A stretch of 64,000 nt of DNA from Synoicihabitans lomoniglobus (lineage in GTDB: Bacteria > Verrucomicrobiota > Verrucomicrobiia > Opitutales > Opitutaceae): contig NZ_CP119075.1 in the NCBI RefSeq assembly GCF_029023725.1, positions 1,917,501-1,981,500 on the forward strand. The letters are read 5' to 3'. The notes beneath the pieces are model-generated. The model searched no databases. It was not told the origin of the DNA and was given only the letters and a program-made list of their open reading frames with translations. A program made the position numbers and the translations under genes. Shown piece by piece: positions 35,891-41,664 of the stretch; positions within the stretch are counted from its first letter, which is position 1; each line of letters starts with the position of its first letter.

Positions 35891-36837
35891 AAATCTCGCC
35901 GCACATCGCCGGATTGGCCGCAGCGTCGGAGCTGCCGGCCCGACCATTGCATTTGGCCATCGGGATGTTTGATGGCGTGCACCTCGGTCATCGTGCGGTG
36001 GTGGAGGCGGCGGTGATCTCGGCCCGACGGGCGGGCGGACTGGCGGCGGCGTTGACCTTCGATCCGCATCCCAGTCGGCTGCTGCGTCCCGACAAAGCAG
36101 TGCCGCTGTTGTTGCCGGCGCGGGAAAAGGCGCGACGACTCGTGGCCACCGGTCTGGATACCGTGATCACGCAGCCGTTCACCGCGGAATTTGCGGCGGT
36201 GCCGGCCGATCAATTTGTGCCGACCTTGCTCAATGCACTGCCGCAGCTGAAAGCGATCTATGTGGGCGAAAACTGGCGGTTTGGCCGGGGCCGTTCAGGA
36301 GACGTGCCGCAGTTGAACGCGGCGGCCAAAGCCCATGGCTTGCGGGTTTATTCGGCGCCCCGGGTCAATCTCGATGGGGAACCGATCAGCAGCACCCGCA
36401 TTCGCGCGGCATTGGGGGCGGGGGACATGGACACGGTGAATGCCTTGCTCGGATACACCTACGGTTGCGAAGGCACGGTGACCCCGGGGAAACGGCTCGG
36501 TCGTTCGCTGGGGTTTCCCACGTTGAACCTGCCGTGGGCGCCGGAATGTGCGCCGCGCCTGGGGGTTTACGCCGTGCGTGCGGGCTCCGCGACAAATCCG
36601 GGGAAAATGTGGAACGGGGTGGCGAATTTCGGGCTTCGACCGACGGTGGCCGATCCGGCGACGGCGCAGCCCTTGTTGGAGGTGCACCTCTTCGAGACCC
36701 CACCATTTGATGTCGGAGATGAGCTGCAAGTGGAGTGGTGTGCGTTCCTGCGGGCAGAGCAACGCTTTACCGGAGTCGATGCATTGCGCGAGCAGATCGG
36801 ACGGGATCGCGATTCGGCTCGGGAATATTTCGCCTGA
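35887..36837 (+). CDS. ribF: Bifunctional riboflavin kinase/FAD synthetase
   Basis: A 316-residue enzyme that makes FMN and then FAD. The FAD-synthetase half has [17 protein letters not shown] near 20, [12 protein letters not shown] near 57, [14 protein letters not shown] near 127 and [10 protein letters not shown] near 165; the kinase half has [13 protein letters not shown] near 205 and the ANFGLRPTV block near 241. GTG start at 35887 within a GTGA overlap with truB. The operon ends here; 54 nt downstream lies the left boundary of the tRNA-Val element, with no T-rich terminator between, so read-through into the element is possible. Confidence 0.95.
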   Translation: MKISPHIAGLAAASELPARPLHLAIGMFDGVHLGHRAVVEAAVISARRAGGLAAALTFDPHPSRLLRPDKAVPLLLPAREKARRLVATGLDTVITQPFTAEFAAVPADQFVPTLLNALPQLKAIYVGENWRFGRGRSGDVPQLNAAAKAHGLRVYSAPRVNLDGEPISSTRIRAALGAGDMDTVNALLGYTYGCEGTVTPGKRLGRSLGFPTLNLPWAPECAPRLGVYAVRAGSATNPGKMWNGVANFGLRPTVADPATAQPLLEVHLFETPPFDVGDELQVEWCAFLRAEQRFTGVDALREQIGRDRDSAREYFA

Positions 36838-36891
36838 ACGGCGATTCGTTTCGTTCGTTTCTTATTATACCGTAATGGGTAACGAAACCGA

Positions 36892-36920
36892 ATGGTGGAC
36901 CCTACAGAACTCGAATCTGT
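36892..36920 (+). repeat. attL: 29-bp direct repeat, left copy
   Basis: Identical to 41429-41457. It corresponds to the T-arm/acceptor 3' end of tRNA-Val plus one flanking base, so the left end of the element carries only a tRNA fragment, as expected for integration at a tRNA 3' end. Confidence 0.92.
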
Positions 36921-36982
36921 AGGTGAAAAAGCGCAAGAGTGTTCGGTAACAGTGGAATGCGAAGGTGCGGTTAAGCACTACG

Positions 36983-37000
36983 CACACATAGACACACAAA
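36983..37000 (+). repeat. Candidate integrase arm-type site, left
   Basis: The 18-mer cacacatagacacacaaa, 63 bp inside attL. It matches 41313-41330 at 17 of 18 positions in the same orientation. Repeated short sites flanking the core att are typical of tyrosine-integrase arm binding; this role is inferred. Confidence 0.6.
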
Positions 37001-37055
37001 TAGCTCGGGGAATTGGCGCTTTATTGGCGATCCACCGGGCGGAAAGGCGCACGTC

Positions 37056-37388
37056 ATGAGCACGTATGAAGCGGGGGCATTGAAGTGTCCCGAAATCGTG
37101 AAGCAGGCGAGGGAACTAGCGGCGAACTTGCGTTCCCTTGCAGATGCGACGGAACGCGGCGAATTCCCTGCCGTGGTCAACGGACTGCATCTCGGGTCTA
37201 GGTCGGCCCGCGTTCTCCTCGGAAAGGCGCTGGAATGGCGTCGGCAAGACAATCTCCGGCACGGTCGGATCAACTCAAACCCGCAACTGGGCGGACCCAT
37301 CACGGAGCTACCTAGGATCAATACGGTGGTTTTGGCGGGGGGCGCCCCCCGCGTAGGGGTCGCCGAAGGCGAAAGCATAGCGTCATGA
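37056..37388 (+). CDS. Unrecognised element protein
   Basis: A 110-residue protein with no family I recognise. Residues 10-65 look helical and charged (KQARELAANLRSLADATERG, then RVLLGKALEWRRQD); the C-terminal 40 residues are Pro/Gly-rich and probably disordered. Support for its reality comes from context: its ATG overlaps the stop of the att-crossing frame and its TGA overlaps the ATG of the next microprotein, giving ATGA junctions on both sides. It is the first gene of the Rep operon in the integrated state. Confidence 0.6.
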   Translation: MSTYEAGALKCPEIVKQARELAANLRSLADATERGEFPAVVNGLHLGSRSARVLLGKALEWRRQDNLRHGRINSNPQLGGPITELPRINTVVLAGGAPRVGVAEGESIAS

Positions 37389-37549
37389 AGGTGCTGCGTA
37401 GACTTCGCCTCTGGTTCCTCTGCATGTGGCACGGTCACGAATGGGACTTCCTTGACGCTGACATCCGGCAAACGACGTGCCAGTGCATGCGCTGCGGTCA
37501 GCTTCGAATCATCCGCCACGATACAAGGAAAGGGGGCGTGCTGTGGTAG
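37385..37549 (+). CDS. 54-residue Cys-rich (zinc-ribbon-like) microprotein
   Basis: Starts at ATG 37385 overlapping the previous stop and ends at TAG 37547-37549. The sequence has an N-terminal basic/hydrophobic stretch (LRRLRLWFLCMWHGHEWDF) and the Cys pattern CQCMRCG near residues 37-43. This resembles small phage or prophage zinc-ribbon proteins of the DUF1660 type, with a C..GHxW...CxRCG arrangement. The Rep start (GTG 37543) lies inside its last codons, so translation is probably coupled. Function unknown. Confidence 0.65.
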   Translation: MKVLRRLRLWFLCMWHGHEWDFLDADIRQTTCQCMRCGQLRIIRHDTRKGGVLW

Positions 37550-38403
37550 AACTCATGCCCTTCACTACTCCGAACTTTTGGACGGAGCGCAACGCGGCCG
37601 CGAAGCGTCGCCAAATGAAAAAACGAGGGATGCCAGATCTTGACGGAGGTCGATTCATTACCCTGACGGTCAACCGTGAACTTGCACCAAAGGAGGGCGA
37701 CCACTGGCGACTCCTCGAACCGCAAGAGGCCTATGCACTCGGGAAGGATCGGCTCCGGCGTTTTATCACCCGATTGAGAAAGCGGTATAAAATCCGGCGT
37801 TGGTTTTGGAAGATGGAGCTTCATCAACCCGACAACAACGGGCTCGTTTACGCTCACTGGCATTTTTGGTTCGATTACGGGGGTCATATTCCCGGTGAGG
37901 AAATCACCAAAGCCTGGGGGCTGGGCCGGACTGACATTCGACGCGTAAGGCGTAAGGAATGGACCTACCTATTTAAATACATGTGCAAGCAAGCCGGGGA
38001 CTTACCCGACTGGCTCACAACCATGAGACGTGTTCGATTATTTCAAACGTCCATGGGATTCTTTGCGGGCAACGACGAGGCACCGCCACCGGACACGCCG
38101 TCCCCCCGGCAGATCGATGAAATCGGCGAAACAGAAAACAATTGTGCCCAGAAAATGGATACGATTGGGGAGAGAATCGTCCGGTGGACGAGGTGTGTCG
38201 TTGCCCGCACCACTTCCTCAAATGGCTGTGTGAAGCATAAGCTTCTGGTCATGCAAACTGAACGCTGGGGAGACCTCTTAGCGGCGTTTGCGGAGCTCCG
38301 ATTTCGTTGCGGTATCTCGCAAGAGGACTGCGAAATCAAAACCCAAAAGATAACGACAACATGGCTAACACAGCTCCCCCCTTGCCTGCAGGGGTATACG
38401 TAA
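37543..38403 (+). CDS. HUH-superfamily rolling-circle replication initiator (Rep)
   Basis: A 286-residue protein with the three motifs of HUH Rep endonucleases: motif 1 FITLT at 38-42, motif 2 HWH at 105-107 (AHWHFWF) for the metal, and motif 3 YLFKYMCK at 142-149 with two candidate nicking tyrosines, Tyr142 and Tyr146, plus Lys145/Lys149. It is followed by RVRLFQTSMGFF, reminiscent of Reps from filamentous-phage and plasmid lineages. It should nick a double-strand origin and start rolling-circle replication. GTG 37543 is chosen for the G-run at 37532-37536; ATG 37555 is the alternative. The last 43 bp overlap the next gene. Confidence 0.82.
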   Translation: MVELMPFTTPNFWTERNAAAKRRQMKKRGMPDLDGGRFITLTVNRELAPKEGDHWRLLEPQEAYALGKDRLRRFITRLRKRYKIRRWFWKMELHQPDNNGLVYAHWHFWFDYGGHIPGEEITKAWGLGRTDIRRVRRKEWTYLFKYMCKQAGDLPDWLTTMRRVRLFQTSMGFFAGNDEAPPPDTPSPRQIDEIGETENNCAQKMDTIGERIVRWTRCVVARTTSSNGCVKHKLLVMQTERWGDLLAAFAELRFRCGISQEDCEIKTQKITTTWLTQLPPCLQGYT

Positions 38404-38654
38404 TAGGCAAAGCGATCGGAGACTTTGAACTCCGAACATTCCAAACCAAGACCGGACGCACGATTCAGATTGTTGAAGGTCAGGTTTTGGCAGGAAAACA
38501 ATTCGTGAAGGTGGAACAAACCCTCGATCCGGGGGAAAAGCCCATTCTTCTCCAGGACAACGACGAGGTGGTTGCGCCAGTCGTTCCTCACTACTCAGCC
38601 GACGGACTTCTGAAGGTCCAAGTGAAGCTGAAACGGCCCAATGTTGGCGGTTGA
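38361..38654 (+). CDS. Small element protein, possible single-stranded-DNA-binding partner of Rep
   Basis: A 97-residue protein starting inside the rep 3' end. It is rich in beta-prone segments (GVYVIGKAIGDFELRTFQTK, QIVEGQVLAGKQFVKVEQTL) and ends in a basic strand (LLKVQVKLKRP). Size, position after Rep and beta character recall the ssDNA-binding proteins of filamentous phages (gene V/RstB-like), but I see no diagnostic motif, so this is a guess from context. A large hairpin follows 12 nt after the stop. Confidence 0.6.
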   Translation: MANTAPPLPAGVYVIGKAIGDFELRTFQTKTGRTIQIVEGQVLAGKQFVKVEQTLDPGEKPILLQDNDEVVAPVVPHYSADGLLKVQVKLKRPNVGG

Positions 38655-38666
38655 ACAAAAGAAACA

Positions 38667-38700
38667 GGCCGCACGGCGCGCGACTGCGCGCCGTGCGGCC
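38667..38700. repeat. Perfect 15-bp hairpin with GACT loop
   Basis: Stem 38667-38681 with 38686-38700, tetraloop at 38682-38685, extremely GC-rich. It lies right behind the Rep operon. Only a weak T pattern follows (tacccttgtt), so it may be a terminator or the double- or single-strand origin hairpin for rolling-circle replication. The symmetry is certain, the role is not. Confidence 0.8.
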
Positions 38701-38736
38701 TACCCTTGTTGAAAGATAAATTAACTGACTTAAAAA

Positions 38737-39213
38737 ATGAGAGAAGAATTACCAAGTTACTTGCGGAAGAGGGTGGGAGTAGGAGGTTTGAGCCTTGAGC
38801 AGGCCGTGCACGAATGGCGCGAACGAAGGTTCGTTAAGAAGTCGTTTCGAGACTGGGTCGAAGAACGGCGAAACGAATTCGACGAGGGACTTCCTGAAGA
38901 GGCGTTCGGAGCGCTCATGGAAATGCTGACCCCGATGTTCCTGTTCCTGTCCATGGGTCACAACCAGATGGGCAAAGGAACGGACCTAGGCACCTACCAC
39001 TATCGGGCGTGGGTATTGCTCTATTGCGTTCGTCCCGACCTCCTGCAGGGGCAAACGACCGTGGAAGCTGCGCAGATGTTTGGATGCTCCCGCGGATGCC
39101 TCACCAGAGTCATTGATCAATTTCGGATGCTTTATCCGGACATCATCGGGATTCGAAATGGATCAACTACCCAGTCTCAAATTGCCGAACGAAAGAAGAA
39201 ACTGGCGGCCTAG
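38737..39213 (+). CDS. Element protein with C-terminal helix-turn-helix-like segment
   Basis: A 158-residue protein. The N-terminal 50 residues are highly charged (HEWRERRFVKKSFRDWVEERR); the middle holds MLTPMFLFLSMGHNQ; the C-terminal part reads TTVEAAQMFGCSRGCLTRVIDQFR at about 106-129, a plausible helix-turn-helix with the sharp turn at GCSRG. It could regulate rep or assist replication. No named family recognised. It starts 36 nt after the hairpin and is followed by an intrinsic terminator. Confidence 0.65.
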   Translation: MREELPSYLRKRVGVGGLSLEQAVHEWRERRFVKKSFRDWVEERRNEFDEGLPEEAFGALMEMLTPMFLFLSMGHNQMGKGTDLGTYHYRAWVLLYCVRPDLLQGQTTVEAAQMFGCSRGCLTRVIDQFRMLYPDIIGIRNGSTTQSQIAERKKKLAA

Positions 39214-39250
39214 AACTTGGGTAAGTAGCACTCCATATTGATACGAAAAC

Positions 39251-39285
39251 AAGCCCGGGAGGATTTTCTTCTCTCCGGGCTTTTT
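39251..39285 (+). terminator. Intrinsic terminator after the element rightward operon
   Basis: Stem AAGCCCGG/CCGGGCTT (39251-39258 with 39275-39282), then T residues through 39285. It lies 38 nt downstream of the HTH-like gene and faces the convergent DUF6941 gene; it could also act weakly in reverse. Confidence 0.85.
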
Positions 39286-39319
39286 GTGAAAAGTCGAGAC
39301 CTGACGTGTTCAGTTTTCT

Positions 39320-39718
39320 CTAGCATTGACGCTGAGAAGTAAAAAGCGAAAGCCTACCTTCATGTCGTCCATTAATCGCCAGATCCACAGCATGTTCGCC
39401 AAACGAATTAAATTGAATGCGGTCTAGGTTTAAAACGATATTTGCGATGCTTTGATTTTGATCCGGAGACAATTTGACATTAATGTTGAGCTCAATGGGC
39501 TGCTCGAGAACTGATTTGCCATCGTCGTCCACAAGAGATAATCGAATCTTTTTGTCGCCTTCTTCCATTTTCTCAAACCGAAGCTTCAAAGCTACGCACC
39601 ATCGAGGGTGAACGAACGGAGTTTGACCTGCAAATATGGTGTCGAAAATACCAACTACGTTTAGTTTTCCTCCGTAGTCGGCAGCGAAGTCGCAAATCGT
39701 AAACAGTTCTACTTTCAT
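39320..39718 (-). CDS. DUF6941 family protein
   Basis: A 132-residue protein that fits DUF6941: it begins MKVELFTICDFAADYGGKLN, continues VGIFDTIFAG and VHPRWCVALKLRFE, and has the late NIVLNLDRIQF and HAVDLAINGR blocks, forming a predicted all-beta domain. The family is common in Verrucomicrobia and Planctomycetes with unknown function. Here it is cargo in the tRNA-Val element, transcribed opposite to the replication genes from an AT-rich upstream region. Confidence 0.75.
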   Translation of the reverse strand: MKVELFTICDFAADYGGKLNVVGIFDTIFAGQTPFVHPRWCVALKLRFEKMEEGDKKIRLSLVDDDGKSVLEQPIELNINVKLSPDQNQSIANIVLNLDRIQFNSFGEHAVDLAINGRHEGRLSLFTSQRQC

Positions 39719-39938
39719 CGTGGTTCAATCTAGTGGGTTTTAGTATGCGGAACAGAAATCTCGATGATTCGACAGGACCACTTCTATAGCAATTAAATAA
39801 GTCTAATTGAGCGTGGAGGTGGGTGGCTTCGAAGCGATTGAGTCGAGATCGGATAGAAATTTCAAAATTCTGTTAGAAACCTGAAGTTATATCGTTTCAG
39901 AATACGTTATTCCAATTGGTGAGAACCGTCTGGAAATC
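39719..39938. promoter_or_regulatory. AT-rich intergenic region in the element
   Basis: 220 bp without a gene, clearly richer in A+T than the rest of the window. It holds the upstream region of DUF6941 and the downstream region of the RHH gene, and an inverted repeat CAATTA/TAATTG (39790-39795, 39804-39809, 8-nt spacer) that could be an operator. No confident promoter assigned. Confidence 0.4.
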
Positions 39939-40148
39939 TTAGGATACGCGCTTTGCGTTGGAGTTTCGGTTTCGTAAGGTGTGTTCTTCTTTCGTTACAG
40001 GAGGGCAACCGTCTGCGAACCATTTTCGGATCACGAGAGCTGCATATTCAGTAGGCGTCGCGCCTAGAGGTTTGCTGTAATTGCAGACTTCTTCTGCGAT
40101 ATGCTCCGGAAGGGATACGTTGAATCGTCGTTTTTCGGCCACGTGCAA
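39939..40148 (-). CDS. Ribbon-helix-helix DNA-binding protein
   Basis: A 69-residue protein. RRFNVSLPEHIAEEV supplies the beta strand and first helix and GATPTEYAALVIRKWF the second helix of a CopG/Arc-type ribbon-helix-helix fold; a charged tail follows. The annotated start is TTG at 40148; a GTG two codons later (40142) is equally possible. It is divergent from the integrase gene with only about 25 bp between, so it is a good candidate for repressor of int or an excision-control protein. Confidence 0.75.
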   Translation of the reverse strand: MHVAEKRRFNVSLPEHIAEEVCNYSKPLGATPTEYAALVIRKWFADGCPPVTKEEHTLRNRNSNAKRVS

Positions 40149-40177
40149 ATTAGTGCGAAAAAGTTCTGAAATTGCAC
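40143..40177. promoter_or_regulatory. Inverted repeat between RHH gene and integrase
   Basis: GTGCAA (40143-40148) and TTGCAC (40172-40177) form an inverted repeat with a 23-nt spacer exactly across the divergent starts; each half contains the TTG-CAC beginning of one gene. It is a possible operator for the RHH protein, as such proteins bind short repeated half-sites. Six-base arms are short, so chance is possible. Confidence 0.35.
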
Positions 40178-41500
40178 TTGATCATTTCGGTATCAAAAGA
40201 TACTGATTTGATCGTGATCGAATTCGTCTTCAGACCAACGAGATTGATTCTCGGGAAGCGGGTGGCTTCGCCGTATTGGTCAGGTCGATACAGTCTGGAG
40301 AAAGGGGAGGCGGCGCGGACGGTGGCGCTTCACACACCGGACAAGACCGTCGCTCAGCAACGTCTTCGGCAGATCATCGTTGAAAAGCAACGGGAGGCGG
40401 CGGGTATCATTGCACCGGCTGCCGTTCGGGAGGCTGCGGCCTCTCCAGTGTCTCAGCTCCTGGAGGCCTACGAATCCGATTTGACCGGGCGAGAACTCAA
40501 CGGCCAGCACGTCCACGACACGCTTTTTCGTCTTCGTCGTATGATGCTTGAAATGCGCTGGAAGCGGGTCTCGGACATTCGCCCCGATGTGTTCGTGCGT
40601 TGGCGGGCAATGCTGGCCAATTCTGCCACGTCGAAGCGGGCTTATCAAATATCGGCGAATTCGTTCCTAAACTGGCTGGTCCGCACAGAGCAGATTGACC
40701 GGAACCCGCTGGCCAAACTCGGCTTGGTCGAAATCCGGGGCAAGGGCGTGCGCAATGCTCGGTCCTTCAGTCCCGATGAACTCGAGCGGCTTCTGTCCGT
40801 CGCTGAGCGTCGGCGCTTGGTGTATTTGACGCTGATCTATACCGGGCAACGTAAGTCCGAAGTGAAGGCGTTGATCTGGGGCGACCTTCATCTCGAGGGA
40901 AATCAACCCTACGCGCTCTTTCGCGAAGGCACGATGAAGGACAAAGAAAAGCGTCCGGTGCCGCTGCATCCGGCGTTAGCTGACGCGTTGCGCCGTATGC
41001 GTCAGGCGGGGGTCCTGTCCGACAAGCGGGTGTTTCATCAGGTGTTCCCTGATCTCAAGACGTTGAAGCGTGATCTCGAAAGGGCCGGAATTCCGCAAAA
41101 GGACTCGGTGGGTCGAGTGCTGCACTTCCACTCCTTCCGCAAGACGTTCCAAACGCTCGGCGTGCTGCACGGCATCAATCAACGATCCGCACAGGAAATT
41201 TTGGGGCACTCGGACGCAAATTTGACGGCGAAAGCTTACACCGATGTGCCGGCACTCGCGCTGCATAATGAAATCGGCAAATTGCCCTGGTTGGGAGAGT
41301 CCCGAAAACACTCACACATAGACGCACAAAAACCTAGGAAAAGGGCGGTTTCTCGTGTGCGAGAGCTGATTTTCGGTTTAATCGAACTTTCGCAAAATCT
41401 CGAATTAGAACCACTTGCGCAATCTCCCATGGTGGACCCTACAGAACTCGAATCTGTGACCTCTTCCATGTCAAGGAAGCGCTCTAACCAACTGAGCTAA
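40172..41500 (+). CDS. int: Tyrosine-recombinase integrase of the tRNA-Val element
   Basis: A 442-residue frame (TTG at 40172; GTG at 40214 is another start). A SAM-like core-binding domain (about 95-190) precedes the catalytic domain with the full set: Arg227 (TGQRKSEV), His320 and Arg323 (HSFRKTF), His346 (LGHSD) and nucleophile Tyr356 (KAYTD). The catalytic part ends near residue 380. The remaining tail contains KHSHIDAQK, encoded by the arm-type repeat, and the last 24 residues (MVDPTELESVTSS...) are antisense sequence of tRNA-Val. On excision this tail would be replaced by the one encoded beyond attL. Confidence 0.9.
   Translation: MHLIISVSKDTDLIVIEFVFRPTRLILGKRVASPYWSGRYSLEKGEAARTVALHTPDKTVAQQRLRQIIVEKQREAAGIIAPAAVREAAASPVSQLLEAYESDLTGRELNGQHVHDTLFRLRRMMLEMRWKRVSDIRPDVFVRWRAMLANSATSKRAYQISANSFLNWLVRTEQIDRNPLAKLGLVEIRGKGVRNARSFSPDELERLLSVAERRRLVYLTLIYTGQRKSEVKALIWGDLHLEGNQPYALFREGTMKDKEKRPVPLHPALADALRRMRQAGVLSDKRVFHQVFPDLKTLKRDLERAGIPQKDSVGRVLHFHSFRKTFQTLGVLHGINQRSAQEILGHSDANLTAKAYTDVPALALHNEIGKLPWLGESRKHSHIDAQKPRKRAVSRVRELIFGLIELSQNLELEPLAQSPMVDPTELESVTSSMSRKRSNQLS
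41313..41330 (+). repeat. Candidate integrase arm-type site, right
   Basis: The 18-mer cacacatagacgcacaaa, 17/18 identical to 36983-37000 and in the same orientation, 98 bp before attR. It lies within the integrase coding sequence. Confidence 0.6.
41429..41457 (+). repeat. attR: 29-bp direct repeat, right copy within tRNA-Val
   Basis: Identical to 36892-36920. It overlaps the 3' half of tRNA-Val (T-arm, acceptor 3' strand, CCA), so integration preserved an intact tRNA on this side. Confidence 0.92.
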
Positions 41501-41506
41501 GGGTCC
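41430..41506 (-). tRNA. tRNA-Val (anticodon GAC)
   Basis: On the minus strand, acceptor GGACCCT (41506-41500) pairs with AGGGTCC (41440-41434); discriminator A and encoded CCA end at 41430. The anticodon stem CTTCC/GGAAG holds the loop TTGACAT with anticodon GAC, reading GUC. The D-arm GCTCAGTTGGTTAGAGC and T-arm ACAGATTCGAGTTCTGT are intact. Integration site of the adjacent element; the end of the integrase frame overlaps the whole gene on the opposite strand. Confidence 0.97.
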
Positions 41507-41664
41507 GTCTCAATGAGAGTCGGAGAGTAAGCATAAGCGTTTGGCTGGTCGGCAAGAAAAAACCTCGAGGAAAATTGCGAAGAGGGTGGCGACGGACGGA
41601 AGTCGTTTTTCGAGGCGAAGCGACTTGAGTCCCGCGGGGGGAATCTGCTCACTGTCGCCGCCCT

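Larger units (their letters stand above)
36892..37059 (+). other. Open frame across attL: alternative C-terminal tail of the integrase
   Basis: An uninterrupted 55-codon frame begins with the att sequence (MVDPTELESV) in the same phase in which the integrase enters attR, and continues GEKAQECSVT... to a TGA at 37057-37059 that overlaps the next ATG by ATGA. In the integrated state it lacks its own start region; in the excised circle it would be fused to the integrase. Probably not a stand-alone gene. Confidence 0.7.
36892..41457. mobile_element. Integrative element with tyrosine integrase and HUH Rep, inserted at tRNA-Val
   Basis: A 4537-bp unit bounded by identical 29-bp direct repeats, the right one lying inside tRNA-Val and the left one a copy of the tRNA 3' end. 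It carries in order an unknown gene, a Cys-rich microprotein, an HUH-type Rep, a small acidic/basic protein, an HTH-like protein, a DUF6941 gene, a ribbon-helix-helix protein and a tyrosine integrase at the attR side. Base composition looks more AT-rich than the flanks, especially 39.7-40.2 kb. There are no capsid, coat, Zot-like or conjugation genes, so an integrative plasmid or a satellite of a filamentous-type phage fits better than an autonomous phage (inference). Confidence 0.9.

Noticed and set aside
36848..36888. 8-bp inverted repeat (GTTTCGTT/AACGAAAC) between ribF and attL
   Set aside because: Long 25-nt spacer and no T-run; insufficient for a terminator or operator claim.
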